Of a stretch of DNA of 64,000 nt, positions 10,911 to 23,320 are shown piece by piece. The notes beneath the pieces are model-generated. The model was not told the DNA's origin. It worked only from the letters and a program-made list of their open reading frames with translations, and searched no databases. The DNA lies in contig CM032132.1 of the NCBI GenBank assembly GCA_018894105.1, positions 27,889,379 through 27,953,378 of the forward strand. The letters run 5' to 3'. Position numbers and translations under genes: made by a program. The stretch's first letter is position 1, and each line of letters begins with the position of its first letter. The DNA comes from Jacaranda mimosifolia (taxonomy: Eukaryota > Streptophyta > Magnoliopsida > Lamiales > Bignoniaceae).

Positions 10911-11940
10911 TGTTGGAACAAAAAAATAACATGCTAATCATGTGAGAAGGTATCCTAGTTCATTATCTTGTAGCGATAAAGGTCATGCTTAATGTATGTA
11001 CTTAAATTAGTGAAAGTTGGATTAATTTAGTAAATGTATAAAAATGTGAATAACTCACGAATGTAGGTAAAAGCTTCAAGAAACTTGGGAAAACTAAATT
11101 CTTGAAGCATATCATTATTTTGACAAACAATGCGATCTCAAAAGGTTCGACATGGCTAATTGAAACAAAGGTGCAATTCACTATCATGCATTTTTCTTTT
11201 TTTTCGTTTCTCTAAACCACTACCAAAAAACTAGATATTTGTTGTGAAAAAATTGCTATGAAATTTCGTAGTTATAGCTAAAAATTATCATAACAAAAAT
11301 AATTTTATTAAATTATAAGTAACAAAAGTTATTAGCTATTAATACGTAATCTTGATATTTGAAGCGCAATAGAATAGTTATATATTATTCATAGAAAAGT
11401 TAATATATTATACATATATATAAAGGCGGTCATAAAGCTATGTGTTTGATGCAGTGAGAGTAAGATACAAGAGCATCTATTTTCATGTTTGGTTAGGTCA
11501 ATTTTATAGCAAAAGCTAATTTTAGCATCACTTACGGATTGACTGTAGTTGATGTCCTTTTTTTTTTTAGTGAACATAGTTAACTTGGTCTTCTTTTCTA
11601 TTTGTTGACCATATTGAAATGGAAAATCCAAATTGAAATTGAATCATCACAAGTTAATGATTACCAAAGTTTGTAACTAATATTATATAATTCTACATAC
11701 ATAATTACCACAAAAATTCATATTTCTCATATTTACAGATTGTAAAAAATTTAAATTAATATATAGGCTACCATAATCAGAATATGTTTTTAATTTATGC
11801 AACAAAAATATTAAATTGCAATTGCTATATATAATGTGCAAACTGATAAATATCATTAATACATACTGTTTTCTCATCTTAGTTTAGTGTTATTCATCCA
11901 CCACCACCCCCCCCCCCCCCGCCCTGCCCAATAAATATAT
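10911..11940. other. AT-rich intergenic stretch with a possible CACTA-type end
   Basis: At 11218 the sequence CACTACCAAAAAACTAG resembles a CACTA left terminus and is followed by TTGTTGTGAAAA and ATAACAAAA words that could be subterminal repeats. No matching right end was found. A poly-C run lies at 11907-11920. Otherwise nothing recognised. Confidence 0.4.
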
Positions 11941-11949
11941 ATATGCACA

Positions 11950-12492
11950 AACACTTTTAGATTCTAACCATTATGTTAATCTAAAGTGATGAAGATAATT
12001 AAAGATGATTATAAAATATGGATATCTGACATCTTTATTCCCAACTTACAAAATTAAAGAGAGAAAAAAAAACAGACAAAAGAAACACACAAATTGGTTC
12101 AGCAATCTGGTCTTTCTCATCCACATATACGAAGACTGTATAAATTAATTAGCCACTCATTCACACATATACTCACTCTCATTCAGTCACTAACTGAATC
12201 AGTCTTCCTTTCGAATTTACACACATACAAATAGCTTATTAAAAAATTTGCTGAAAATTTTGTGAAATGAAAAAGGTATGAAAAAATATGATAAACTCAT
12301 CCTTTCTCTTTCTTTTCCATAATCGTTTGTTTTCCTTTTTTTATTTTTAATATTCTTTTTTATTTTGTTTGATTTTGAGATTTAGGACAAAATAATTCTT
12401 CCTGGTAAAACTCCACAAGTATGCCTTCAAACGATTCTCCTACGGTGTTTTCTCTTGATTATGTGTTTCCAATGGTAGCAACGAAGATTGAA
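11950..12492 (+). repeat. Duplicated locus, copy 2, left part
   Basis: Pairs with about 130-480. It ends in a short open reading frame from ATG 12421 reading MPSNDSPTVFSLDYVFPMV, which is cut by the Mutator-like element. I do not recognise this frame; beyond the element it stops after a few codons, so it may not be coding. Confidence 0.55.
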
Positions 12493-12840
12493 GAAAATTG
12501 CAAAATTAGTCCACTAACTATTGTATGCTGCAAAAAACGAATATTATTAATCTTCAATAAAATATGACTATCATATTTTGAAATTCCGCACATTTAGTCC
12601 AATTTTCCGCAATTTAAGTCCTTTTTATCGGAAAATTGTGCCAATTGTGCCAGAATCTCTCATGCCTCTCTCATATGACCAAAAAATTGGGGGAAATTCG
12701 CCACGTGTTGCCAGAAATGCATGCCCCTTTGCCCAGTTGGTCATCCATGCCATATCATCCCACCACATATACCCAAATGAAAATTGTAATGCCATGCAAA
12801 TAAAAAGAACCACGTCAGCAATGGGGCGCTCAACAAAAGT
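12493..12840 (+). repeat. MULE left terminal inverted repeat
   Basis: Inverted match to 18560-18902; scattered substitutions and short gaps. Confidence 0.85.
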
Positions 12841-13585
12841 AAAATAGATGATAGAAAAACTTTTAAAAAAAAAATTAGCATTTTACACTAAATAAAAAAA
12901 CTTAGTAAGTGTTAAATCACCCCCCCCCCCCTAAAAAAAACCCCAAATATGAAAACCCTCGTTCCTGAAAAACCCCCAATTTTGAAATCTAAAATTGAAC
13001 ATAAAATTGCTTTGGAATTGGCTAAAGATTTAATCTTTTTGTGAACCCGTTCCTGACCTAAGTGATTTGAAGCAAGGAGAGTTGAAGGAAGCAAAGAAGA
13101 AGCAATGGAAATGGTCTTTCAACGTGCATAAATACATATTGATTTGCCTCCTTCTCCTTATGGTTAGTTTCTTTGTTTATAGCTTTGTTAATGATCTCTA
13201 TTTGAATTTTTGTTTAGTTTGATGTGAAAACTTGATTAATGTGGTCCCTGTTTTTGTCTTCTCTATACGATTAGGGCTTTTTTACTATTAATAAATTAGT
13301 TTATGTGTTTAGAGGTTTATTAATGCTTATTTTTTAGAGTTGTTTACTTTTAAGCAAAAGATTTTTCAATGTGGTCCCTGGTTTGTATCTTTTGTATTGT
13401 GGTTAAGGTTTTCTCTTTCATTGACTTATTATGCAGATGTTGGTTGTAGAGTTAAGTGAATCTTAAATATTATTCCTATTATGACAATGTGGACCATCAA
13501 ACGTCAAAAAAAGGCTGAATCCTTTTTTTTTTTCCCACACTTTTTGTCTGTGTTTGGGTTGTTTGGAATCTCTTAGTGGTCCCGT

Positions 13586-14083
13586 GTGCATTTATTTTAT
13601 TATATTGTTTTCATCCACTTAAATGTGGCCCTCAACTATTTAATTAATTATAATATGTATATATATATATTGGTTGCATTTATTGTTGAAGATCCTAAAA
13701 CAAGTATAATAAATGTTGGTATGTATTATAGGAGCCAGTTCTTGCTTGTGCCAGTGGCTAAATATGTCGGCAGCAGTGTGCCTAAGTTTGATTATATGTC
13801 TACTCAAGAAATGAACATAAGTGAATTGGATTTGTTTTCTGATAGCTTGAAGGTAGAAAAAAATAAGAGATATTATATTACAATGAACAATGATTTTAAG
13901 CTAGTGAGGGATGGTAATGAATTCAAAAACATTTTAATGGATCATGTCAAAACAAAGACCAGACAGGTTGATATCTATGTTGATGTTGCAATTATAGAGG
14001 ATGAAAATGTGACAAACCTTGCACCATGTAGAATTCCTGAAAATGCTTGTAAATCTAGCGAACCTATCAAAGATACACAATAA
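13586..14083 (+). pseudogene. MULE transposase N-terminal (PB1-like) exon
   Basis: An open frame of 165 codons. From about residue 30 on it reads like the PB1-like N-terminal domain common in plant MuDR-family transposases: G-M-Y-Y-R-S, S-E-L-D-L-F-S-D, then Y-Y-I-T-M-N-N-D-F-K-L-V-R-D. The start methionine at 13586 lies in hydrophobic, possibly intronic sequence, so the real domain probably begins near 13680. An acidic stretch follows (14100-14600), interrupted by stops at 14081, 14126 and 14362. Confidence 0.6.
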
Positions 14084-14379
14084 ACTAAATTAGATTTGGC
14101 CTTAGACTTTGAGGATTTAGGGACTTAAAATAATGCACAATAGCCTGGGTTACCTAAAGATGATTTATCGGTTAATCATTTAGGTGATGACACCCAAGAG
14201 GATGAAGTTGATTTGAATATAGGAGCTCAACATGATGAGTATGTAGAGAGTTATTACCAAACCTTTCGGGTTAATTTAGATAATGATGATCCCTTTATTG
14301 ATAAAAACAATGATGACATAGAGGATAGTAAGGATAGTGACTTTGACACTGAAAAATTAAGTTAAAGTGAAGAGGTGAT

Positions 14380-16420
14380 GTATTATTTGAGGAAAATATG
14401 GATCCTGATGAGGAATGGGTAGGCAATGAGGAAGTTAGAGGTATGAATAGGGCTGAGGAAGAGAGTGACAATACTTGGAGAGGTGATAGAAATAGTGAAA
14501 GTGAGAGTGATGATAATATTGTTTGGGGAAATAGGGAAGAAGTGGATGACATAATTTCTAATGAAGACCAACCAAAGTCTGCTACACTTATCTTTAACTC
14601 CAAGAGCCATTTGCTCCTACGTTTGAATTAGAGATTAACTTCAAGGATGAGGATGAGTTTAGGAAAGTCATTTAAGCATAAGTTGTTCAAAACATGAGAA
14701 ATATTAAGATAAGAAAAAATGATAAGACCAGGTTATATGCAAAATGTGAATAAGAAAGGTGTGACTGGAAGATCCATGCTTATAAGGTGAAGAATGAATC
14801 CACTTTTTAGGTTTTAACCTATCATCCAACATATAAATGTAAGCCAACATTTGAAATCTCTAATCTAAAGTCAAGTTATTTAGCTGAAAGATTTGTGAAC
14901 AAATTGAAAACTAACCTAAAAAGATCAATTGAGGGCTTTAGACTAGAAATAATAGAGGAGGTAAGGGTTGGGGCATCATGGGACCAAGCTTATAAAGCTC
15001 AGAGGAAAGCACTAGAGATGATTGATAGAGACCCTAGGCTACAGTACTCTAAGCTGTGGGACTATGCAGCTGAGTTGAGAAAAACATATCGAAGCTCCAC
15101 AATTATACCAAGGTGGATGATATCTCAGGCTCTGATACCTTCAACCCTTTTTATTGTTGCTTTGGAGCATTGAAAATGGGATTTCAAGTAGGATGTAGAC
15201 AAATCATAGGTGTTGATGGGTGTAAGGGACCTCATAAAGGTGTTCTTTTAACTGTTGTTGGGATTGACCACAACAACAAACCATACTCTACAGCACATGC
15301 GGTTGTGGAAAAAGACGCAGGTAATAGTTGGATATAGTTTTTAACACTGTTGAAATAAGACTTGAACATTTAAAGGCCAGATGAGTTCACTTTCATGTCT
15401 GACAAGTAGAAAAGCCTCATTTAAGCCTTTGAAGATGTATTCCCTACATTAGAGCACAAGTTGTATATCAGACACTTAATGAAGAGCTTTAGCAATGTTG
15501 GTTTTAGAGGATTAGAGTTCAAAGATGCTCTTTGGAAAGCTGCCAACAGCACAACAGTGGGCCAATTCAAACAAGCAATGAAAGAAATGGCTAACATAAA
15601 CCAATTTGCAGCTAATTGGTTAAGTGACAAGCATCTATCATAGTGGAGCAAGTCACATTTCACACTAGTGTCAAAGTGTGACATGTTGTTGAATAACTTC
15701 TATGAATCCTTCAACAATGCTATCCTTTATGCTAGGGAGAAGCCAATAATTACTATGCTAAGGGAATATCTCATGACAAAGCTTAAAAAAAAGGACAAGG
15801 TTGCCAAGTCGTAGAGGGCTGAGATATGCCCTTTAATTAGTGACATAATTGATGAACATTGAAAAATCTTACTGATTGTATACCGAGCAAAGCTGATGAT
15901 ACACACTACCAAATTACACACATTTATAGAGGTCAATATTGTGTGGATTTGGAGTTGTGCACCTACAGTTGTAGGAGGTTGGAACTCTCTGGTATCCAAT
16001 GCCTACATGCTTGTAGTGCTATTTGTAGTAAGAGGGAAGATCCTGTTCAATATGTGGATAAATGCCACAGTGTTGATTCCTACAAGAAAGTATATGAATC
16101 AACCATAATGGGAATCAATGGTAAAAAACTAAGGGTTGAGACCTTGTATATACCCTTATTGCCACTTTATTTTGGGAAGCAGAAAGTAAGACCAAGTAGA
16201 GCCAAAAGAAGGGATGTGGATGAACTAACAACAAAAGAAAAGAAAAGAGGAAGAGGTAGGGCTAGGGCAGAGTAGCCAATCAAAGTCAAAAGAATGCAAA
16301 CTACTATTAAATATGGCCATTGTAAATTTGAAGGACACAACTCAAAAACATGTCCTCTTAAGGAAGGTACAAGTGCAGCAAGAACTAAGTGGCAAAGATA
16401 GGTATTTTATATCCTCTTTA
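14380..16420 (+). pseudogene. MuDR-family transposase relic: DNA-binding, DDE and SWIM domains
   Basis: Domains in order, in shifting frames: an acidic linker (14398-14600); a MuDR DNA-binding domain (14625-14860; F-K-D-E-D-E-F-R-K, C-x4-C-D-W-K-I-H-A, T-Y-H-P); the MULE catalytic domain (about 15110-15800) with I-G-V-D-G-C-K-G-P-H-K-G and L-L-T-V-V-G-I-D, later Y-I-R-H-L-M-K-S-F and S-K-C-D-M-L-L-N-N-F-Y-E-S-F-N; and a SWIM zinc finger (15930-16075) C-x-Y-x-C-x(n)-C-L-H-A. A basic tail with a zinc-knuckle-like C-x2-C-x3-G-H-x4-C ends near 16380. At least six stops (for example near 14672, 14751, 15337 and 15641) inactivate it. Confidence 0.9.
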
Positions 16421-17310
16421 AGATATTTTTATAAGAAATTTGTAAATAAATACTCATAGCTTGCTTCATGTGGTTTTGTATAGGTTAGGGCAAAAAATGA
16501 CTCAACTGACTTGCCTAATTTTGAAGGACTTCCATTTGCAGCTACAGATGAGGTACAAGTTGTTAGTTTAAGCTTAAATTTAAATTATAGTATGTGTTTT
16601 TTAAATATGAATTGATTATTTGGGGATAATACTGTGACAGCTTACTAGCATGAGTTTGGAGTATTTCCATCTTTATATAGAGATGAGGTTCAAGTTTAAG
16701 TTCAAGTTTCATATTAAAATTTAGTTTTAGTTTTTTAATTTGCATTTGTTTGTGTGTCGTGTACAAGTTAATGAGTTAGATGGTGGATTTAAGTTAGGAG
16801 CACTTGTAGCTGCAGCTAGAAAGAAACTAGAGGTAACAACTGGTTTAAGTTTAAGTTTAAGTTTAAGTTCCACTTTAAATACAAGTTTAAGTTCAACTCC
16901 AATTTAATATCTTTCATGCTTTTTACAGGTGAGAAAAAGAGTTGCAAAAAATGAAGAAAGCAATTCATCAAGAAAGGGAATTAATGTATAGAGAAAGAGC
17001 ATGGTTTTGCATGTTAAATGAAAGTATAAAGTATCTACAGTTATTGTATAAAGTGTCTTACATTTTTCTAGAAAAACTTTGTTAGAAGAAGATAAGGGAA
17101 TCCTCATAGCAAGCCCCATCTAAGGTTCCAAGGCCTAGTATGTACCAACAGTTGCAACTTTCTCAAAATAATGGCCCTCAACCCTCTCAAGGTATTTCAA
17201 CTCAAGCATCTATCTCTGGGAAGAAGTATGTGACCATGAGTGATCTCAATACAGCAATGGACAATATAAATGGAAGGAAAAATAAAGTTGGAAAGAGGAA
17301 GAAAAACTGA
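16420..17310 (+). pseudogene. Probable C-terminal exons of the MULE transposase
   Basis: Short coding-like pieces bounded by splice-like sites: after TATAG at 16481, after a TGTACAAG-like site near 16765, after TTTACAG at 16929, and 17110-17309 reading S-K-V-P-R-P, then I-N-G-R-K-N-K-V-G-K-R-K-K-N and a stop at 17308. Plant MULE genes often end in such low-complexity, lysine-rich tails. Between them are TTTAAGTTTAAG hexamer arrays (16680-16900). Confidence 0.5.
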
Positions 17311-17980
17311 GGACTGGATATGTACAATGGGATTTTTTTTGTCTATTGAACATTGATTTGTCTAGGATAAAGGTGTTTAGAGTTCAAGTCCATATTTTGT
17401 AGCTAAAATAATGTGTACATATACAATCATCTTTTGTCTAGCTTAATAGCTTTTTGCAATTGAAAGGTCTTTTTTTGTAAAACAATACTATAACCTACTG
17501 TTGGATGGTATGGTTAAATGAAATGCAATTGATTTTAGGCAAATTCTTTGTTGGTAATTTGGAGATCTTCTACTGCTTTATGTGATCAATTTTTGGTTCT
17601 AGTACTGGTTATTTAGCTCTTAATATTATTTTTGGCGTGTCAAAATGCAGTTATCATGGCCTAGCACTTAGTACAGCAAACAATGCAACCTTAAGTTAAA
17701 AATTAAACATCTCAATTCAATTAAATCATCCTTAAACATTAAACACTTCAATTCACTTAAACATCTTTAACATAAACTTTGTTCCATCAAACACTAAACA
17801 TTTCAATTCAACAACAAGCATCATTAACCATTACAACCAACTGCTATATACAGCAAATACATAACATTAAAGAATGAAAATCCTCCAACTTAGAACTCCA
17901 TCATCCTTAAAAAAACTACCACATTCCTAGATCCATCAAGCATCTAAAATGCACATACTTCACATATTACACATATTCTA
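17310..17980. other. AT-rich spacer between two convergent MULE genes
   Basis: Contains an AACATTAAACACTTCAATTCA-like repeat at 17700-17830. No gene recognised. Confidence 0.5.
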
Positions 17981-17984
17981 TCAA

Positions 17985-18435
17985 TCAACTAGAATACATT
18001 CAATATACAACCAAGGCAACGAATTGCACATAAAAACCAAGAAACCACTGCCACTGCTTTCAAAATCTAGCTCCACCTTCTCAACCTTACAACTTCAGCC
18101 TCCATTGTGTTAAGTCATGGAATAATATTTTTCAATCTTGGACACACAGGTGGATCCACCCATGGAAAAAACCACACTTATTTCTATACAGAAAATAAAA
18201 AATATAATTTAAAAATTAGGGAAAAAATTTAAAACTAACCATATGCATGGATTCCAGAAATAATCTCTCGCGCCTTTCAACTTGTGAGCAACAAGCTTAC
18301 CTAATGTGAACAAGAATGGAAACTTTTGCCTAGGTTAAGATCGGTTCATGATGTCCGCACTTGCTTCTTCAATCCACAATAGTATTCCAGAGCTTCAAAA
18401 GCTTTAGTGGACGATGTGGAGGAAGAGCTAGCCAT
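17985..18435 (-). pseudogene. GRF-type zinc-finger protein relic carried in the MULE
   Basis: From the ATG at 18435 the minus strand reads MASSSSTSSTKAFEALEYYC, then G-L-K-K-Q-V-R-T-S, a stop where a Trp is expected (TGA for TGG), then T-D-L-N-L-G-K-S-F-H-S-C. A further exon reads W-V-D-P-P-V-C-P-R-L near 18150, followed by a leucine/charge-rich tail. This is the plant GRF zinc-finger layout (C-G-x8-W-T, N-P-G-R-R-F-x2-C, then F-x-W-x-D-P-P). The third and fourth ligands are not all intact. GRF fingers bind nucleic acid. The gene converges on the transposase and could be the element's second gene or a captured host gene. Confidence 0.65.
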
Positions 18436-18559
18436 TTTCCACAATTTAGTATAAAGAAAGGTGCGGTTTTGACTTGGTATAGGAGATGGGCTGAGGGACG
18501 CTTTAGGATTTTTGTGGCTTTTAGGATTGGAGAACAGGAGATGAAGCAGGCAAGCCCTA

Positions 18560-18902
18560 ATAATTTCCCTCCAACAATGCATGACGTTGCGGCTGACGTG
18601 GTTTTTTTTATTTGCGTGGCATTACAGTTCGCATTTGGGTACATGTGGTAGGATGATGTGGCATTGACAACCAATTGGTCTTGGTGACATCGATTCCTGA
18701 ATTTGATCGTGTGAGAGATTCTAGCGCAATTGGTTCTAGCGCAATTGGCACAATTTTGCAATAAAAAGGACTTAAATTGTGGAAAATTGGATTAAATATG
18801 CTGAATTTCAAAATATGATGGTCATATTTTAAATTTGAAATTAATAATGTCCTTTTTTTGCAGCATGCAATAGTTAGTGGACTAATTTTGCATTTTTTTC
18901 GT
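18560..18902 (-). repeat. MULE right terminal inverted repeat
   Basis: Inverted partner of 12493-12840. Confidence 0.85.
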
Positions 18903-19942
18903 GAAGATTGAAGTATCATTTCATTTCTGATCTATTGGGTTGTTCTCGACTTTTCTTTAATTTCTTCTTATTCTCTCTCTCTCTAAAATATTGTTTCTAT
19001 TTTGGATAAATTTTTCGGATATGGCGCGAAAGGGTTTTCTTGGACAATTTCTTGAAGAAAAATAGACACCATTATTTGCTTTTATAGTGCAAAAGATAAT
19101 AGTTAAATGTTTAGAGTATTTGATTGTAGCGCAGAAATTGTCAAGACTGAATATTTGGTTGAATCATAATTAGGTTAAAACTAGTTGGATTTAGTTGCCA
19201 TTTGATGTTTTAGGTGGATTAATGCAGTCTTTATTAATAAATTAGCGTTTTCTCGAAAGTTTTAAATTTTATCACCTAACAGGAAATAATTAGCTAATTA
19301 TATACTTCTTTTCTTTAGGGAATGACCAATGAAAAAAGGGAGCTATATAATTTTAGCACCAATGCATATATGCCAAACTACAATTTAGTGCCTTCGGTTT
19401 TACTAGTACAGAAGAAAATTGCTAGGACAAATATCTCTTTTTAATTTCTATTTCCTTGTTCTATATATGATTAGCAAACCTGTCGTTTAAGGGATATAGC
19501 TAACTCTTTTTATCATTAATCTTTACGTGCTCACAATGATATCGAGTCTAAGTTCATTAAATAGGGTTTTCATCTAATTTTTATAGCAAAATGTTCATCT
19601 ATAATAGTGTGAGCTGTTATTTGTTTCTACTTATAATTACTTACAACTTTCATTTGTCATCTTTTGGCTGTGTTTTTTATTTCTTTAAGGTAACTTTTTT
19701 TTTTTTCATACAAAGATGTGATCAATTTTCTGTAATTATGAACTGAGGATCTGAATCCTCATTTTGTTATTTACGTATTTTGTAGTGATATTCTTGCGGT
19801 AAATTTTGATTTTGTGATTTCAAATAGGTAATAATTAATCAAAGTTTTTTAATTTTTCGTTTTTTATTGATTTAGTCAAGGAAATTGTCTTAATCATGGC
19901 TCAACTATATATGTGCAAGTTCTGTTATCCATGTTGACTTTA
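18903..19942 (+). repeat. Duplicated locus, copy 2, middle part
   Basis: Resumes after the MULE. 19195-19265 matches positions 5-85 of the window, and 19680-19942 matches 1660-1905. No coding region is recognised. A CT microsatellite lies at 18970-18987. Confidence 0.6.
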
Positions 19943-22471
19943 TGTCACGCCCAAAAGTCAAATCATATAGTCTAATTTTGAAGCTTGAAATTCATTCCCA
20001 AATAAAAGATATCTAAAATCATGATTCTAAAATAATTGAAATCCAAACATTCATAACAATCTAAATAAATCTTGCAATAGAAAAACTTAAAATGTCAATA
20101 TGCTAACATCAACTAAAGACCATAAAATGAGGAAACTAATAAGCTAATACAAAATAAAACTAAGCTACTGCAAAGGTCCCAAAATAAGACTTGAGTCTTG
20201 ATTCTCATCATAAACAAGATCCACCTCCTCACTAGGACTAGGATCTAGGTCTACCAAAAGGAAATTTAAAAAATATATAGAATATGAGTAAAGAACTCAG
20301 TGAATGCCAAGTCTGTGCAATGTGAGCTCGTGAATTTAACATGATTAAAATACTGTTCAGTTAAAACTTTTGACAAGAATATAAATGGAAAGCAATCAAT
20401 TGTCAAGCAGTAATAAAACAATAATTCAAAACATATTTTCATAGGCTAACATTTAAATATGATGATCAAACAGTTTTTGCTGCAACTAGTCAATCTTATG
20501 ACTCCCACCTAATAGTTTCTTATCGCTCCAAGCAAGGCACGACCTTACTAAAATAATGCCCGAGCCTAGGTCTCGGGAAATCCTACGATGCACATCAGCT
20601 GCAAACGACTTCTGTTGTATGCTGGGGGTATTAGGCCGTGGGGGCTTGTGGTTCAATTGGCAAGCCCGCTGTCACCCTGTGAAGTCCCTCACACACACAG
20701 ATAAAGTTGGATCCAACTAACAATAACAATACTAATAACAATAAATTCAGTCATTAGTTGATCATTGGATTTAACTACTAGTCTAAAAACATTATTAAAT
20801 AATAAAAAGGGCTGAAAAGAACATATTTTTCTTGCATCATGAAACAAAATAAAAAGAAACTTATGTATGCAATGGAATATGATAATGCAATGTAAAATGA
20901 AAAAGTTGTCAGTGGATTACATTATAGCATATACTTACCCTTCTAGGTTTTGGAAAATAGCACTATATAATACATATAAGTTTAGGCACTCACTATACTT
21001 ATCAGTCGAATCAAAAGTCGACTCTATCGTATCAAGTCCTTGACCATCTGCTGACATAATTATAATATTCAACTTAATTAATATATAATCTATAGAATTT
21101 CAATTGTACTCTAACTTATACCGTTCTCAACTTCATGCTTCTTGTAGGACTGTGAAAATTAAATCTTCCTCTCATTTTATTTTATATATTAGTATTAGTT
21201 CTAAACTAATTAATATGTATATATGTATATATACAACACGTACACTTAGCAAACTTATCAAGAGACCAACAAATAGCAAAGCTTAATAACACCTTATCCA
21301 TAATAATAACAATAACAATAAAGTGGTCCTATGAATTCATGGCTATCCATGGCATTTGAGCATTACAGATTTTTTCTCTCCCCTTTTCGTTTCCCTATTT
21401 TCTTTTTCTTTTCTTTTTTTATTTTTTTTTATTTTTTATGTTATGGTCATGAGAAGCTGACAGCAGATAATTGGTAGGTTTGAGGACAAGACACTAGCAA
21501 TTAAAATTCGGAAGTGTATGTTTGCAGATTATGTCAAAACTAATCAACACTAATTTAACCAAATCATCTCTTTCTATTCTAAAATTGACAGTCATCATAT
21601 GTGGTCAAGAAAAAGGTATAATATGCCATATGTCAATAATATTTTAATCTAATCCTTTCTTTTAATAAACAAATGACAAACTCTATTATTCACTAATTCC
21701 CAAAGGAAAACCCTTCCGTGGACATCATTGATTCTCAAGATACTTAACACTATAGTTACAATTGTACCTCATGGTACAATCAGGGATCAAAAGCAATTTC
21801 ACCAATCAAATAGCCTTCTCCAATTTCACATGCATGACCAAATTCCGGCGGGTCATCAAATTTATCTGATAGGAAAAAGAAATTCATGCACTCACAAGAA
21901 GAAAAAGAAAACGGATTAATATCCTTACCCCCAAATTATGTGTGTCTGTGTGTCGGTCTCCCTATCTTTCTTTTCTTTCTCTTCACCTCGGCGGCCGACT
22001 CTCTATTTTCTTCCGTCTTTCTTCTCTTTCTTTCTCTTTTCTTTTCTTTTTTTCTTTTTTTCTTTTTTATCTAATAAGATTAGGGTTTTATTTCTAAGGA
22101 CTATATATATAGGGGGAAGTGGTTTAACTTCAGTAAGACTCTAATTATTTTTCTTCTAGAGCTAAAATAATTCTACTTTAATTCTATTTTCTTTATTATT
22201 GATTACTAAAGTTTCAATGATTCAATTCCTAGTATTAATATAATATTAATTCAATTAAAATTACAATTTATTCTTTCAAAATTTGAAATATATAATATAT
22301 ATATATACATATATATGAATCTAAATAATAGTTATCACTATTTGATCAAGAGATAATTTAATGCTATATATGTATTATATTACATTTTTTTTATTTAAAT
22401 AATACATCAAGTAAAAATAAAATAAGATAAAATGATTAACTAAATATGAAAAGAAATTCTAAGGTATTACA
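19943..22471 (-). mobile_element. Solo LTR of a large-LTR gypsy family, minus orientation
   Basis: Ends TGTCACGCCC (left) and GGTATTACA (right), flanked by the 5-bp duplication CTTTA (19938-19942 and 22472-22476). The interrupted host block is continuous in copy 1 (TTTTATAAGATCC near 1900). On the minus strand the LTR starts TGTAATACC and ends GGGCGTGACA, and its middle (20460-20760) shares the GGATCCAACT, GGACTTCACAGGG, AGCGATAAG words of the LTRs at 26.3, 37.4 and 60.2 kb. No internal region, PBS or PPT remains, as expected after LTR-LTR recombination. Confidence 0.92.
21886..22074. repeat. CT/TTTC low-complexity tract within the solo LTR
   Basis: Pyrimidine-rich sequence; the open frames over it are compositional artefacts. 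Confidence 0.8.
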
Positions 22472-22476
22472 CTTTA

Positions 22477-23320
22477 TAAGGTCCTAAACATATAAGTTGC
22501 ACTTTTTACAACATTTAATGCATGCGCAGGCCACTCTATATGTGAAATTAGAATTAATTAAAACAATACTATCAATTGTTAAACAAAAACTTTATTTCAT
22601 TTTATCTTTATACATTTCTTGAATTTATGTTGACTAATTCAACAATTTTTTCTTGGAATCTTTAATCAATTTCTTTGAACATGAAATAATTAAATTGTCA
22701 GTTTTAACAAAATTGAAACACATGTTAGGCTTTACTCGACAAAAGATATTACCATAGCCTACTGTAATCCTCTTTTGTACCAAATAAATTATTTATATAG
22801 AAAACACACACACATATATATATATATATTTATTTGGATATACATTTTACGGAAAATAGAAAGAAGTAACTACTTTCTTTTTATCTTTATAAATGTGGAA
22901 CCACATTGTAGACTATATTTAAGAAAAAAAATTCTAACATAGCATGCTCAAGTATTCTTTTATAAAGAAAATCATTAAGAAAGACAAAATCAGGTCTATA
23001 TCATATTACCAATCCTCCCACCCAAAAAAAAAAAAAAAAAAAAAAGACTAATCTTCCAAACATACTTTGTCCACTTCCAATGCTAGTTCACATACTCAAA
23101 GGAGATATATATATATATTTCATACAATTATGGGCTGTTAAGATGTCAAGTCAAATAATCTTCAATACAGGACTAATTCGTAACTCCAGTGTGTGTAGTC
23201 TTAAACTGATACCCTCAATAACTAGCTTAATAGTTAACTTGGAACTCAATTAATGAGTTTCTATCAAATAATTAGATATTATTTAGTAATATTGCAAGTA
23301 GATACACTCTATATACCTGC
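22477..23320 (+). repeat. Duplicated locus, copy 2, right part, then unique AT-rich DNA
   Basis: 22480-22640 continues the match to 1910-2080 (shared ACTATCAATTGTTAAACAAAA). Beyond about 22700 similarity is lost and the MBD-like exons of copy 1 are not found. A TA run at 22815-22830 and an A-run at 23022-23045 are present. Confidence 0.6.

Larger units (their letters stand above)
12493..18902 (+). mobile_element. Mutator-like element (MULE) with long terminal inverted repeats
   Basis: Left end TGCAAAATTAGTCCACTAAC (from 12499) is mirrored at 18868-18890. The inverted similarity continues inward for about 300-350 bp on each side, through an AATTGTGCC word and an ATTTGGGTACATGTGG / CCACATATACCCAAAT pair. 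A 10-bp direct repeat GAAGATTGAA (12483-12492 and 18903-18912) flanks it; MULEs normally give 8-11 bp. Inside are a broken MuDR-type transposase on the plus strand and a convergent GRF zinc-finger relic on the minus strand. Confidence 0.9.

Noticed and set aside
12421..12492. A host coding exon interrupted by the MULE
   Set aside because: The frame from ATG 12421 stops within a few codons after the MULE and is not preserved in copy 1, so coding status cannot be claimed.
14295..14610. Ser/Leu-rich minus-strand frames
   Set aside because: Antisense to the acidic linker of the MULE transposase.
21886..22144. Phe/Leu/Ser-rich frames that look like membrane proteins
   Set aside because: Pure translation of a TTTC/CTTT low-complexity tract inside the solo LTR.
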